DNA of 48,458 nucleotides from Paenibacillus albidus (GTDB lineage Bacteria > Bacillota > Bacilli > Paenibacillales > Paenibacillaceae). The number at the start of each line of letters is the position of its first letter. The first letter of the stretch is position 1. The stretch lies in the NCBI RefSeq assembly GCF_014644435.1, contig NZ_BMKR01000047.1:1-48458 (forward strand), written 5' to 3'. The position numbers were made by a program, and so were the translations under genes. Positions 25,004 through 32,862 of this stretch are shown here, in pieces. The notes below the pieces were generated by a model. It had not been told where the DNA came from. It ran no database searches and saw nothing but the letters and a program-made list of their open reading frames with translations.

Positions 25004-25297
25004 ATGTTAACTGGAAAACAAAAACGCTACCTTCGCTCTTTGGCACATCATCTGGACCCGGTCTTTCAGGTTGGCAAAGGCGGGGTGAACGATCATCTCG
25101 TCCGTCACATTGAAGAAGCCATTGAGAAGCGTGAACTGATGAAGATCAGCATATTGAATAACAATGCTGATGATCCCAAAGAAATCGGCGCGGCACTGGC
25201 TGAGCAATCTGGTTCCGAGCTGGTACAGGTCATCGGCAAGACCCTGATCCTGTACAAGGAATCCCGTGATAACAAGACTATCGAGCTGCCCCGTTAA
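25004..25297 (+). CDS. yhbY: Ribosome assembly RNA-binding protein YhbY
   Basis: This 97-residue protein is a single CRM (YhbY) domain with a KH-like RNA-binding fold that associates with pre-50S ribosomes. It starts MLTGKQKRYLRSLAHHLDPVFQVGKGGVN and contains the loop motif with GKGG; the C-terminus has VQVIGKTLILYKES. The ribosome site is TTAAGGAG. The equivalent B. subtilis gene is yqeI, in the same position between aroE and nadD. Confidence 0.94.
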   Translation: MLTGKQKRYLRSLAHHLDPVFQVGKGGVNDHLVRHIEEAIEKRELMKISILNNNADDPKEIGAALAEQSGSELVQVIGKTLILYKESRDNKTIELPR

Positions 25298-25364
25298 GAC
25301 CGGGATGACACAACATTCCCTGCCTTGTCAGGACATCAGGCAGGACTCGGGGGAGGTGGACCTC

Positions 25365-25967
25365 TTGAAAGTCGGAATAATGGGCGGAACCTTTGATCCT
25401 CTTCATATCGGCCATATGATGGCGGCTGAAGCTGCGCGCGATGCCTACGGGCTTGCGGAAGTGTGGTTTATGCCTTCGCATATCCCGCCTCACAAACATG
25501 AGGCAGGAGTGTCGGGTGCGCAAAGACTGGCCATGGTGGAAGAAGCGGTGCGGACACATGAAGCTTTCCGCACACTGGATTGGGAAGTTAACAGAGGCGG
25601 TGTCTCTTATACGATAGATACCGTTAGGGAATTGAAAGAGAAGTATCCGCAAATTGAATTTTACTTTATCATCGGAGCGGATATGGTGGAGTACCTGCCC
25701 AAATGGGAAGGGATTGAAGAGCTCGTAGAGATTCTTACGTTCATCGGTGTAGGCCGTCCGGGGACACCGCTTGATTTGGGGGCCTTGCCCGCAGCCATTG
25801 CGCAGGGGGTAATGCTGGCGGATATGCCGCAGGTGGACATCTCTTCGACGATGCTGAGAGAGCGGGCTGCCGAAGGGAAATCCATACGGTATATGGTGCC
25901 TGACGCCGTGTTCGATTATGTGCAGAGGGGTGGATTATATGGCGTACAGCCGCGAGCAGCTGATTGA
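25365..25967 (+). CDS. nadD: Nicotinate-nucleotide adenylyltransferase
   Basis: NadD converts nicotinate mononucleotide and ATP to nicotinate adenine dinucleotide in NAD synthesis. The nucleotidyltransferase motif GGTFDPLHIGHM (residues 7-18) and the ISSTMLRER motif (about 168) are both present, along with FIIGADMVEYLPKW. The start is TTG 25365, preceded by GGGGGAGGTGG; the frame is open further upstream across the end of yhbY but those residues are not family-like. The 200-residue length is normal. It overlaps yqeK by 29 bases. Confidence 0.96.
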   Translation: MKVGIMGGTFDPLHIGHMMAAEAARDAYGLAEVWFMPSHIPPHKHEAGVSGAQRLAMVEEAVRTHEAFRTLDWEVNRGGVSYTIDTVRELKEKYPQIEFYFIIGADMVEYLPKWEGIEELVEILTFIGVGRPGTPLDLGALPAAIAQGVMLADMPQVDISSTMLRERAAEGKSIRYMVPDAVFDYVQRGGLYGVQPRAAD

Positions 25968-26517
25968 AGCGGTCTCGGCACAGATGCCCGACAAGCGCTG
26001 GAAGCATACTTTGGGTGTCATGGAGTCATCCATAACACTCGCGGAACGATATGGCGCTGATCCTGTCCGTGCGGAGACGGCGGCCATCCTCCATGATGTA
26101 GCCAAATATTGGCCGGTCGATCGAATGCGCGAGGTGATCGAGCAGAATGGACTGTCTCTTGAATTGCTGAAGCATGACAAACAGCTGTGGCATGCTGAAG
26201 TAGGGGCTTTTGTAGCGGAGAGGGACTATGGTATTACCGATGCTGAGGTGCTGGATGCGATCCGCTTCCATACCTCCGGCCGGGAAGGCATGGGCCTCTT
26301 GGAGAAAGTGGTCTGTCTGGCCGATTATATCGAGCCTGGCCGGGATTTTCCCGGGGTGGAGCATATCCGCCAGAAGGCCCTGAACAGCCTGGAAGAAGGG
26401 CTGATTGCCGGATTTGATTCCACAATCAGCCTGCTGCTTGCGAAGCGGCGGATCGTGTTCCCGCTGACCGTGCTGGCACGTAATGATCTTGTTCGAATAC
26501 TGGAGGATAAAATATGA
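25939..26517 (+). CDS. yqeK: HD domain bis(5'-nucleosyl)-tetraphosphatase YqeK
   Basis: YqeK hydrolyses diadenosine tetraphosphate to ADP in Bacillales, lowering an alarmone made under stress. The 192-residue protein has the HD-domain ligands: His in WKHTLGVMES (about 22), the HD pair in AAILHDVAKYW (about 52), His in LWHAEVGAF and His in IRFHTSGREGM. The chosen ATG (25939) follows AGAGGGGTGG. It sits inside the nadD 3' end and its own stop overlaps the rsfS start, showing tight coupling. Confidence 0.94.
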   Translation: MAYSREQLIEAVSAQMPDKRWKHTLGVMESSITLAERYGADPVRAETAAILHDVAKYWPVDRMREVIEQNGLSLELLKHDKQLWHAEVGAFVAERDYGITDAEVLDAIRFHTSGREGMGLLEKVVCLADYIEPGRDFPGVEHIRQKALNSLEEGLIAGFDSTISLLLAKRRIVFPLTVLARNDLVRILEDKI

Positions 26518-26861
26518 GTGTACAATCAGATAAGCTTTTGCAAATGGCTTTAAAAGCGGTTGAAGATAAAAAAGCGATGAATGTTGTCGCGCTGGATCTG
26601 CGCAATGTTTCACCGATCAGTGATTTTTTTGTAATCTGCCATGGTAATTCGGATACACAGGTACAGTCCATTGCGACTGAAGTCCGCAAGGTTGTCCACG
26701 AAGCCGGCGGTTTAATCCGCGGTATCGAGGGAATGGACGCCGCACGCTGGGTTCTGATGGATCTGGGCGATGTTATCGTTCATATCTTCCATCGTGATGA
26801 ACGTGAATACTACAACATTGAGCGTCTGTGGTCTGACGCCAAGGTTGTGGAGTCTGTATGA
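26514..26861 (+). CDS. rsfS: Ribosome silencing factor
   Basis: RsfS binds ribosomal protein uL14 and blocks subunit joining when nutrients are short. The 115-residue protein has the family stretches ALDLRNVSPISDFFVICHGNS and GMDAARWVLMDLGDVIVHIFH, followed by REYYNIERLWSDA at the C-terminus. ATG overlaps the yqeK stop (ATGA), with GGAGG upstream. The stop in turn overlaps the start of cvfB. Confidence 0.96.
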   Translation: MSVQSDKLLQMALKAVEDKKAMNVVALDLRNVSPISDFFVICHGNSDTQVQSIATEVRKVVHEAGGLIRGIEGMDAARWVLMDLGDVIVHIFHRDEREYYNIERLWSDAKVVESV

Positions 26862-27784
26862 GTCTGATTGCAGGCACGGTTGTAACGCTTGATGTGGTGC
26901 GGGAGGTATCTCCTTACGGCTTTTTCCTGAGTGCGGGTGACCAGGATGTCATGCTGCATTACACGGAGCTGACCGAGAAGAAAATAAAGCCGGGCGATAA
27001 GGTGGAAGTCTTCATTTTTTTTGACACCGAGGACCGTTTGGCCGCAACCATGAAAAAACCTTATCTGACCCTCGGCGAAATGGCGCTGCTCGAAGTAGCC
27101 GATATTCACCCGCGGCTGGGCTGCTTTCTGGAAATGGGTCTGGGGCGCCAGCTGCTGCTGCCGATACGTGAGCTTCCGGAGCTTATGGAGCTGAAGCCAC
27201 AGGTTGGGGACAAGGTTTTTGTCATCATGGAGCATGACAAGCAGGGACGTCTGCGCGCCAAGCTGGCCGGTGAACAGGAGCTCGCTCCGCTTGCAATTCC
27301 TGCACCCTCCTCATGGATGGGCCAGGCTGTGACGGCGCGGGTATACAAGCCGCTGCAGATGGGGACTTTTGTCCTTGTTGATGCCGGTGTGCTTGGATTT
27401 GGGATCATTGGCATGGTCCATTCCTCCGAACGCAACCGCCTGCTGCGGCTGGGCGAGCAGTTTGAAGCGCGTGTGACGCATATCCGTGAGGATGGACGTG
27501 TGAACCTGTCGATGTCCCATCGGAAGGAAGTCGGGCGGGATGTCGATTCTGCCGCTTTGCTGGATTTCCTTAATGAACGGCCTGGTGGGGGAATGCCTTA
27601 CTCCGATGCCACACCGCCGGAGATCATCAAGCAGCGTTTTGGCATCAGCAAGTCTGCCTTCAAGCGTGCACTTGGCAAGCTCTTGAAGGAAGGTCTGGTG
27701 ACCCAGAAGGAGAACTGGACCTATCTGGCCCGCCCGGAAGGCGAAGTGCCGGCAGACGGCCATGAAGGAGAGTCCCGGGATTAA
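26858..27784 (+). CDS. cvfB: CvfB family S1 RNA-binding protein
   Basis: This 308-residue protein has three S1-like OB domains and a C-terminal winged helix (about 245-295, PPEIIKQRFGISKSAFKRALGKLLKEG), the layout of CvfB/YitL, an RNA-binding regulator of virulence in Staphylococcus. The first S1 domain starts at the N-terminus and the third contains GFGIIGMVHSSERNR and DGRVNLSMSHR. It overlaps rsfS by four bases. In B. subtilis the corresponding gene lies outside this cluster, so its place between rsfS and yqeM here is a feature of this lineage. I infer a link to translation from context. Confidence 0.92.
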   Translation: MSLIAGTVVTLDVVREVSPYGFFLSAGDQDVMLHYTELTEKKIKPGDKVEVFIFFDTEDRLAATMKKPYLTLGEMALLEVADIHPRLGCFLEMGLGRQLLLPIRELPELMELKPQVGDKVFVIMEHDKQGRLRAKLAGEQELAPLAIPAPSSWMGQAVTARVYKPLQMGTFVLVDAGVLGFGIIGMVHSSERNRLLRLGEQFEARVTHIREDGRVNLSMSHRKEVGRDVDSAALLDFLNERPGGGMPYSDATPPEIIKQRFGISKSAFKRALGKLLKEGLVTQKENWTYLARPEGEVPADGHEGESRD

Positions 27785-27823
27785 CCGGGGATCATGGCCC
27801 CGAAGTGAAAATTACTAAATGCT

Positions 27824-28618
27824 GTGACAGAAAGTGCGGTGTGCGTAGTGTCATCCTACGGGAAATTTGCTTATGTGTACGATGAGCTGATGGCCGATAT
27901 GCCTTATTCGGACTGGCTGGCCTTTGCCGAGGGCGCCTGGCAGAAATACGGCAAGCCAACAACGGTGGCAGAGCTTGGCTGCGGAACGGGCAGCATTACC
28001 ATTCCGCTTGCTGCGGCAGGTTATCATATGACGGGAATCGACCTGTCTTCGGACATGCTGTCGGTGGCGCAGCGCAAGATGGAAGAGCAGCCGCAGGGCC
28101 GCCGTTTTATGCGGGAAGGCAGTGTCCGCTGGATCATGCAGAATATGACGGAATGGGAGCTGCCGGAGCCGGTGGATTCGGTGATTTCATTCTGTGACTG
28201 CCTGAACTATCTGCTTGAGGAAAAAGACATCCAGGCGGCATTTGCCCGGACCTATGCCGGGCTTAAGCCGGGTGGTGTTTTTCTGTTTGATGTGCATCAT
28301 CCGAATACCCTGATCCGCTATGAGGAAGAGCAGCCGTTTATTCTGGATGAACCCTCCGTCTCTTATATCTGGACTTGTCAAGTGGATGTCCCGCGCCGTG
28401 AGATTGAACATCACCTGTCCATTTTTGCGTGTGATGAGGGCCAGGGAGGTCTGTACCGCCGTTTTGAAGAAACGCATATCCAGCGTGCTTATGAACCTGA
28501 ATGGCTCGCTGAGGAACTGCGGAAGGCGGGCTTCAGCGAGGTGTTGATCTACGCCGATTTTGAGTGGATGGAAGCGGGCGAGGATGCCGAACGGCTTTTC
28601 TATGTAGCAGTGAAATGA
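27824..28618 (+). CDS. yqeM: Class I SAM-dependent methyltransferase, YqeM-like
   Basis: This 264-residue cytosolic methyltransferase has motif I VAELGCGTGSITIPLAAAG (about 46), the acidic loop MTGIDLSSDML, and CDCLNYLLEEKDIQAAF and KPGGVFLFDVHHPNT downstream. Similarity to B. subtilis YqeM (start GFASVYDELM, SYIW, RFDETHEQR, ERLF) is evident throughout, and YqeM also follows rsfS there. The substrate is unknown. Start choice is weak: GTG 27824 lacks a good ribosome site, and GTG 27848 is a plausible alternative. A terminator follows. Confidence 0.88.
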   Translation: MTESAVCVVSSYGKFAYVYDELMADMPYSDWLAFAEGAWQKYGKPTTVAELGCGTGSITIPLAAAGYHMTGIDLSSDMLSVAQRKMEEQPQGRRFMREGSVRWIMQNMTEWELPEPVDSVISFCDCLNYLLEEKDIQAAFARTYAGLKPGGVFLFDVHHPNTLIRYEEEQPFILDEPSVSYIWTCQVDVPRREIEHHLSIFACDEGQGGLYRRFEETHIQRAYEPEWLAEELRKAGFSEVLIYADFEWMEAGEDAERLFYVAVK

Positions 28619-28636
28619 AATAATCATAATTGTAGC

Positions 28637-28672
28637 GGTCCGGACCCGGAAGCGGGTGTGGGCCTTTTTTTT
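28637..28672 (+). terminator. Intrinsic terminator of the yqeG-yqeM cluster
   Basis: GGTCC-GGACCCG and CGGGTGT-GGGCC form a 12-bp stem with one mismatch and wobble pairs, followed by eight T residues. It ends the cluster 19 bases after the yqeM stop. Confidence 0.92.
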
Positions 28673-28893
28673 GTCGTTTTGGAAATTATGCATTGCCAAA
28701 AAATGTGGATATCTTGGAAGCTTCAGATGAAATAGGCGGTGCAGGAAGGTGGGCTTCATCAGCGGATGAAGCGGACAGAGAAGACCCTATTTTGCGAAAA
28801 AGTGTGCTTTCCTGGCGAATTCGGACTCAGGAGCCGTTATATCGTACGTTTGAGCCTAGAATGAGGGGAGATGGGACAATTAGCGGAATCTCA

Positions 28894-29184
28894 GTCCGTT
28901 TGTCCTGCTGAATAGACGAATCCTCTCCAATTAACGGATTTCCTGTCCGCATCAGCCGCGGATAGATCGTGAAAAGGGACCTCATCGTGTCCGCAGAGGG
29001 ACCCACGCCAAATCGCACAGTCAACAATTGTCTTAACTACGCCATATTGGCGAGAGATGTGCACGTTGTACAACAATGTGAGTCTATTCAAGCCAAATGA
29101 CGATAATCTTGCCTATTGTACAATAATCCGGGCCTAGTTAAGCTCCGGGTTGTTATTCACCCGCCAGGGGTGATTTTGTTCTGG
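28894..29184 (+). repeat. Dispersed ~290-bp intergenic repeat, copy 2
   Basis: This copy aligns end to end with bases 1-291. Long identical blocks include GCCAAATGACGATAATCTTG and GGGCCTAGTTAAGCTCCG. The terminal hairpin arms CACCC/GGGTG are kept while the loop differs, followed by ATTTTGTTCT. The block upstream (28690-28893) has no recognisable gene and could be more of the same element, since copy 1 is cut by the window edge. Copy 2 lies between the yqeM terminator and the terminator of the small gene on the other strand. Confidence 0.75.
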
Positions 29185-29187
29185 ATC

Positions 29188-29227
29188 AAAAAAAACCGGG
29201 CAGGGACCTTTGTCCGCGCTGCCCGGT
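29188..29227 (-). terminator. Intrinsic terminator of the small 52-residue protein gene
   Basis: Read on the minus strand, ACCGGGCAG pairs with CTGCCCGGT around a loop, followed by a run of eight T. It starts 13 bases after the stop of the 52-residue protein and strongly supports that gene being real. Confidence 0.88.
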
Positions 29228-29239
29228 ATCTTCCAATCC

Positions 29240-29398
29240 TTACCGATGCTCAAAGAGATCGATCGCACCCAGAACCATGTGCGCTAGACCAAATCCAAGA
29301 ACGCCTGTCGCGGCCAGCTTATACTTGCTTCCAAGAAAAGCGGCGCCGGAAGCGGTGACTACGGCTCCTAGTACGGCGGGTATCATACCTTCACGCAT
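29240..29398 (-). CDS. Small hydrophobic protein, 52 residues
   Basis: The gene has ATG 29398 preceded by AAGGAGTG at a good spacing, an uninterrupted 52-codon frame and its own terminator, so it is well supported. The protein starts MREGMIPAVLGAVVTASGAA and alternates Gly/Ala-rich hydrophobic stretches (two possible membrane segments, about 5-22 and 28-47) ending in IDLFEHR. I recall small proteins of this kind in Paenibacillus genomes, sometimes labelled asparagine synthase, a label nothing in the sequence supports. Function unknown. It is divergent from the first arabinose-locus transporter. Confidence 0.78.
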   Translation of the reverse strand: MREGMIPAVLGAVVTASGAAFLGSKYKLAATGVLGFGLAHMVLGAIDLFEHR

Positions 29399-29620
29399 TC
29401 GAAACACTCCTTCTCGGTGGTTTGGGAGACGAAGATAGTGTGAGTCAAAAGGTGGACAAATATACAGAAGTACCTTGTTACTGCTTATTTACTTTACGGA
29501 TTGGTAAAGAACATACGTAATTTTTTCCACGAAAAAGGCATAAGTTACTAAGAAAACGGATACATATTTATAAGTTTTTAAACTGATTAACATAGTTTTG
29601 AAATTAGGGGAGGGGCAACA

Positions 29621-30955
29621 ATGAGCAGAAAGAGGTTGATCACTTTAACAATGCTGTGTTTGGTGCTGATACTGGCCGGTTGTGGTGGAGCTTCAAAGGG
29701 CAACAGTGGAGGGGAAACTTCGGTACTTGAAGGCGGGGCAGGAGAGAAGGCGACGGAGTTGTCGTACTGGACGTTTGTGGAGCTGCATGGGCAGCATTTT
29801 GAGAAAATGCTGGAGAAATGGAATTCGGCGAATCCGGACCGCCAGATTAAATTGAATGTTTCGGTCATGCCCTATGATGATATGCACAATAAGTTGTCCA
29901 TTGCCGTTCAGACCGGGGTCGGCGCCCCGGACATTGCAGATATTGAGCTGGGCAAATTTCCGGACTTTCTGGCAGGGACTCCGCAGTTGGAGCCGCTGAA
30001 TGATGTCGCCGAGCCGTATAAAGGGACTGTTGTCCAGTCCCAGCTGGATCTTTACAGCAAAGAAGGCAACATTTACGGACTGTCCACGCATGTTGGAGCG
30101 ACCGTCGCCTTCTACAACACAGAGATCCTGGAGCAGGCGGGGGTGGATTATAAACAGATTAAGACCTGGGAGGACTTCAAGCAGGCAGGCATACAGGTTC
30201 ATGAAAAAACCGGGAAATACATGGGCACCGCAGATACCAGCGCTTCCTGGCAGGCCTCCCTGCTGCTCGCGCAGCAAGGAGCCGATTTTACAGATGAGAA
30301 TGGACAGCCAAAGGTCAACTCCCCCGAGCTGGTCAAAGGTCTGAGCATGCTGAAGGATCTGCAGGAGAATGAGGTCATCGCGACCATTGCCGGAGGGCAG
30401 CCGGACACGGAAGAAGCCTATGGGGAATTCAATGCCGGGAATTATGCTACCGCCTTTATGCCCCTGTGGCAGATGTCCCGGTACACGAATTATATGACGG
30501 ACTTGTCAGGCAAAATCGCGCTGGCGCCGCTTCCCGTCTTTGAAGAAGGGATGCCAAGATCCTACGGAGGCGGAGGCACCGGAACGGTTGTCACCCAAAA
30601 AGCCAAAGATATCAAGCTGGCCAAAGACTTTATCGCTTATGCCAAGCTGTCGCTGGATGCCAATGTCGAGATCTGGAATACGCTGGGGTTTGACCCGATC
30701 AACATGAGTGTCTGGGATATGAAAGAGGTGACCCATAATCCGGAGAATCAATTTGTGAAGTATTTTGTCAACAACCCGTTTGATGTGCTGAACAGCATTA
30801 AAGAGGAGATTCAGCTTATCAAATCCACTTCGACTTCGCCAACCCTGAACAATGTGCTCAGTACGGTTACGCTTAACGAGATTTTTGAAGACGGCAAAGA
30901 TGTTCAGCAAGCCCTGGACGATGCCCAGGCGCAGATTGAGCAGGAACTAAAGTAA
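29621..30955 (+). CDS. Sugar ABC transporter substrate-binding lipoprotein
   Basis: This 444-residue lipoprotein captures a sugar, probably an oligosaccharide, outside the membrane. A lipobox (LILAGC, Cys about residue 21) follows a short signal. The mature protein matches the family 1 solute-binding fold, with ELSYWTFVELHG, TGVGAPDIADIELGKF, GLSTHVGATVAFYNTEIL and AFMPLWQMSRYT. ATG follows GGGGAGGGG at a spacing of about 5. It heads a transporter operon with two permeases and no ATPase. Neighbouring GH51 and GH43 genes suggest arabino-oligosaccharides as ligand, by inference. Confidence 0.93.
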   Translation: MSRKRLITLTMLCLVLILAGCGGASKGNSGGETSVLEGGAGEKATELSYWTFVELHGQHFEKMLEKWNSANPDRQIKLNVSVMPYDDMHNKLSIAVQTGVGAPDIADIELGKFPDFLAGTPQLEPLNDVAEPYKGTVVQSQLDLYSKEGNIYGLSTHVGATVAFYNTEILEQAGVDYKQIKTWEDFKQAGIQVHEKTGKYMGTADTSASWQASLLLAQQGADFTDENGQPKVNSPELVKGLSMLKDLQENEVIATIAGGQPDTEEAYGEFNAGNYATAFMPLWQMSRYTNYMTDLSGKIALAPLPVFEEGMPRSYGGGGTGTVVTQKAKDIKLAKDFIAYAKLSLDANVEIWNTLGFDPINMSVWDMKEVTHNPENQFVKYFVNNPFDVLNSIKEEIQLIKSTSTSPTLNNVLSTVTLNEIFEDGKDVQQALDDAQAQIEQELK

Positions 30956-30976
30956 ATAAACCGTACAAATGTGCTG

Positions 30977-31004
30977 AGCCGCTCATGACGGCCGGGCGGC
31001 TTTT
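30977..31004 (+). terminator. Hairpin between binding-protein and permease genes
   Basis: AGCCGC and GCGGCT flank a GC-rich loop and are followed by TTTTG. Located inside the operon, it probably causes partial termination or protects the upstream message, so that the binding protein is made in excess over the permeases, a common pattern. Confidence 0.5.
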
Positions 31005-31026
31005 GCCAAAAGAGGAGTCATTCGCC

Positions 31027-31920
31027 ATGTTAAAAAACTTTCTATATTCACAAAAGGTTGCTCCTTACGTGTTCGTCCTGCCCTTTGTGCTTGTTTTTGT
31101 GATCTTCTGGGTTTATCCCCTGGCCAGCTCCTTTGGCATGAGCTTTCAGAAAGTAACGCTGGGGCAGGAAGCGGCCTGGGTGGGGATAGATAATTACACG
31201 AAGCTAATGGGGGATACCGTATTTTTTAAAGCGGTCGGCAACAGTGCTCTTTATATGGTATTGACCCTGGTGATCCTGATTCCCTTTCCCATGCTGTTTG
31301 CCGTGTGGATGAATAATAAATTCATGTGGGGCAGGGAATGGTTCAAGTCCGCTTTCTTTTTCCCTGCTTTGACTTCGGTGGTTGTGGCGGGTACGGTCTT
31401 CAGATTGATGTTCGGGGAAATGGAGGGCTCGCTGATCAACAGTATTCTGGGCACCTTTGGCGTGGAGCCGATCAAATTTCTGAAAGGGCAGACCACCGGC
31501 TTCATTGCCTTAATCGCGCTGGCATCCTGGCGCTGGCTCGGAGTGAATATGCTGTATTTTCTCTCCGGCCTGCAAAATATCCCCAAAGACTATTATGAGG
31601 CGGCCTCCATCGACGGCGCTTCCGCTGTTCAGAAGTTCACAAGGATTACCATGCCTTTATTAAAGCCCACTACTATTTATGTATTAACAATCAGTATCTA
31701 TGCAGGTCTGGCTATGTTTATCGAAAGTATGATGCTCTGGAACGGGAATAACTCTCCCAAGAATATCGGTCTGACCATTGTCGGTTATTTGTACAGGCAG
31801 GGGATTGAGAAGAACAACCTGGGGTATGCGGCTGCCGTAGGCATTGTACTGCTGATCATTGCAATGGCGATCAACCTGACCCAGCTGGCGCTCAGCGGAC
31901 TGTTCAAGAAGGAGGATTAA
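31027..31920 (+). CDS. Sugar ABC transporter permease (CUT1, MalF-like)
   Basis: This 297-residue integral membrane protein has about six membrane segments and the cytoplasmic EAA loop that docks the ATPase, DYYEAASIDGASAVQKFTRI (about 194-213). ATG 31027 follows AGAGGAG at a spacing of 9; the frame is open 14 codons further upstream across the hairpin, which is unlikely to be translated. It pairs with the next gene to form the channel of the importer served by the 29621 lipoprotein. Confidence 0.93.
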   Translation: MLKNFLYSQKVAPYVFVLPFVLVFVIFWVYPLASSFGMSFQKVTLGQEAAWVGIDNYTKLMGDTVFFKAVGNSALYMVLTLVILIPFPMLFAVWMNNKFMWGREWFKSAFFFPALTSVVVAGTVFRLMFGEMEGSLINSILGTFGVEPIKFLKGQTTGFIALIALASWRWLGVNMLYFLSGLQNIPKDYYEAASIDGASAVQKFTRITMPLLKPTTIYVLTISIYAGLAMFIESMMLWNGNNSPKNIGLTIVGYLYRQGIEKNNLGYAAAVGIVLLIIAMAINLTQLALSGLFKKED

Positions 31921-31925
31921 TCAAG

Positions 31926-32759
31926 ATGACAAAAGAAGCTGCTGCCCGAATCATCCTATTCGTTTTCTTTGCCGTGTTGTGCATCTTGATTCTGATCCCG
32001 TTCTACGCAGTTACTGTGGCTTCGTTTAAACCCGGCGAGGATTTGATCCGATATGGGCTCAACCTGCGGTTTGATTTCTCGGTCATGAATTTGGATAACT
32101 TTGTCTATCTGTTCACGGGGGAGCATGCTTATTTCACCTGGTTCTTCAATTCATTGCTGCTGACGCTCGTTCAGGTCACCTTAACCCTGTTCGTGAGTGC
32201 CATGGTTGCCTACGGCTTTGCCGCCTATGATTTCAGAGGGAAAAACCTGCTGTTTCTGTGTGTACTGCTGATCATGATGGTTCCTTTTGAAATTCTGCTG
32301 CTCCCTTTATATACGTTGACCTTTAATCTCGGCCTGATGAACAGCTATTCGGCCATTATTCTGCCCGGAGTGGCCAGTGCCGCGACCATCTTCTTTTTCC
32401 GGCAGTATTTAAGCGGCATTCCCAGGGAGATTATCGCTGCCGGCAGAGTGGACGGGGCTACTGAATACGGAGTCTACCTCCGGCTGATCCTGCCCATTAT
32501 GAAGCCCTCGTTTGGGGCGATGGCTATTCTGAACGGAATGAACAGCTGGAATAACTTCCTGTGGCCGTTTATGGTGCTCAGCGATGAGAACAAATATACT
32601 CTCCCGATAGGCCTTAAGACGCTACTTACCCCCTATGGGAACAATTATGATCTGCTTATCGTAGGTTCCTTTTTCTCCATCCTGCCGATCTTTGCTTTGT
32701 TTATGGCTTTTCAAAAATATTTTATTGAAGGAATGACGGCAGGCGCGGTAAAAGGTTAA
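31926..32759 (+). CDS. Sugar ABC transporter permease (CUT1, MalG-like)
   Basis: This 277-residue membrane protein is the second permease of the importer. It begins with a membrane segment (IILFVFFAVLCILILIPFYAV) and contains the EAA loop EIIAAGRVDGATEYGVYLRL (about 170-189). The final segment ends FIEGMTAGAVKG, typical of the family. ATG lies five bases after the upstream permease stop, with AAGAAGGAGG overlapping that gene's end. No ATPase gene follows; a terminator and a convergent regulator gene do. Confidence 0.94.
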   Translation: MTKEAAARIILFVFFAVLCILILIPFYAVTVASFKPGEDLIRYGLNLRFDFSVMNLDNFVYLFTGEHAYFTWFFNSLLLTLVQVTLTLFVSAMVAYGFAAYDFRGKNLLFLCVLLIMMVPFEILLLPLYTLTFNLGLMNSYSAIILPGVASAATIFFFRQYLSGIPREIIAAGRVDGATEYGVYLRLILPIMKPSFGAMAILNGMNSWNNFLWPFMVLSDENKYTLPIGLKTLLTPYGNNYDLLIVGSFFSILPIFALFMAFQKYFIEGMTAGAVKG

Positions 32760-32792
32760 GGGGCTAAATGTTTCCGAAGCTGCTAAAGCAAC

Positions 32793-32852
32793 AAAAAATG
32801 AGGGTGCCGATCCAGCCAGGTTCACACAAATGGCTGATGGGCACCCTCTTTC
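32793..32852. terminator. Bidirectional terminator between permease and ArsR-type regulator
   Basis: GAGGGTGCC...CAGCCA and TGGCTG...GGCACCCTC form a long stem with a small internal bulge. It is preceded by AAAAAA and followed by TTTCT, serving the convergent genes ending at 32759 and 32863. Confidence 0.85.
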
Positions 32853-32862
32853 TCGGATGGGC

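Noticed and set aside
28693..28911. 72-codon open frame after the yqeM terminator
   Set aside because: No ribosome site, and it enters the dispersed repeat, where copy 1 does not keep the frame.
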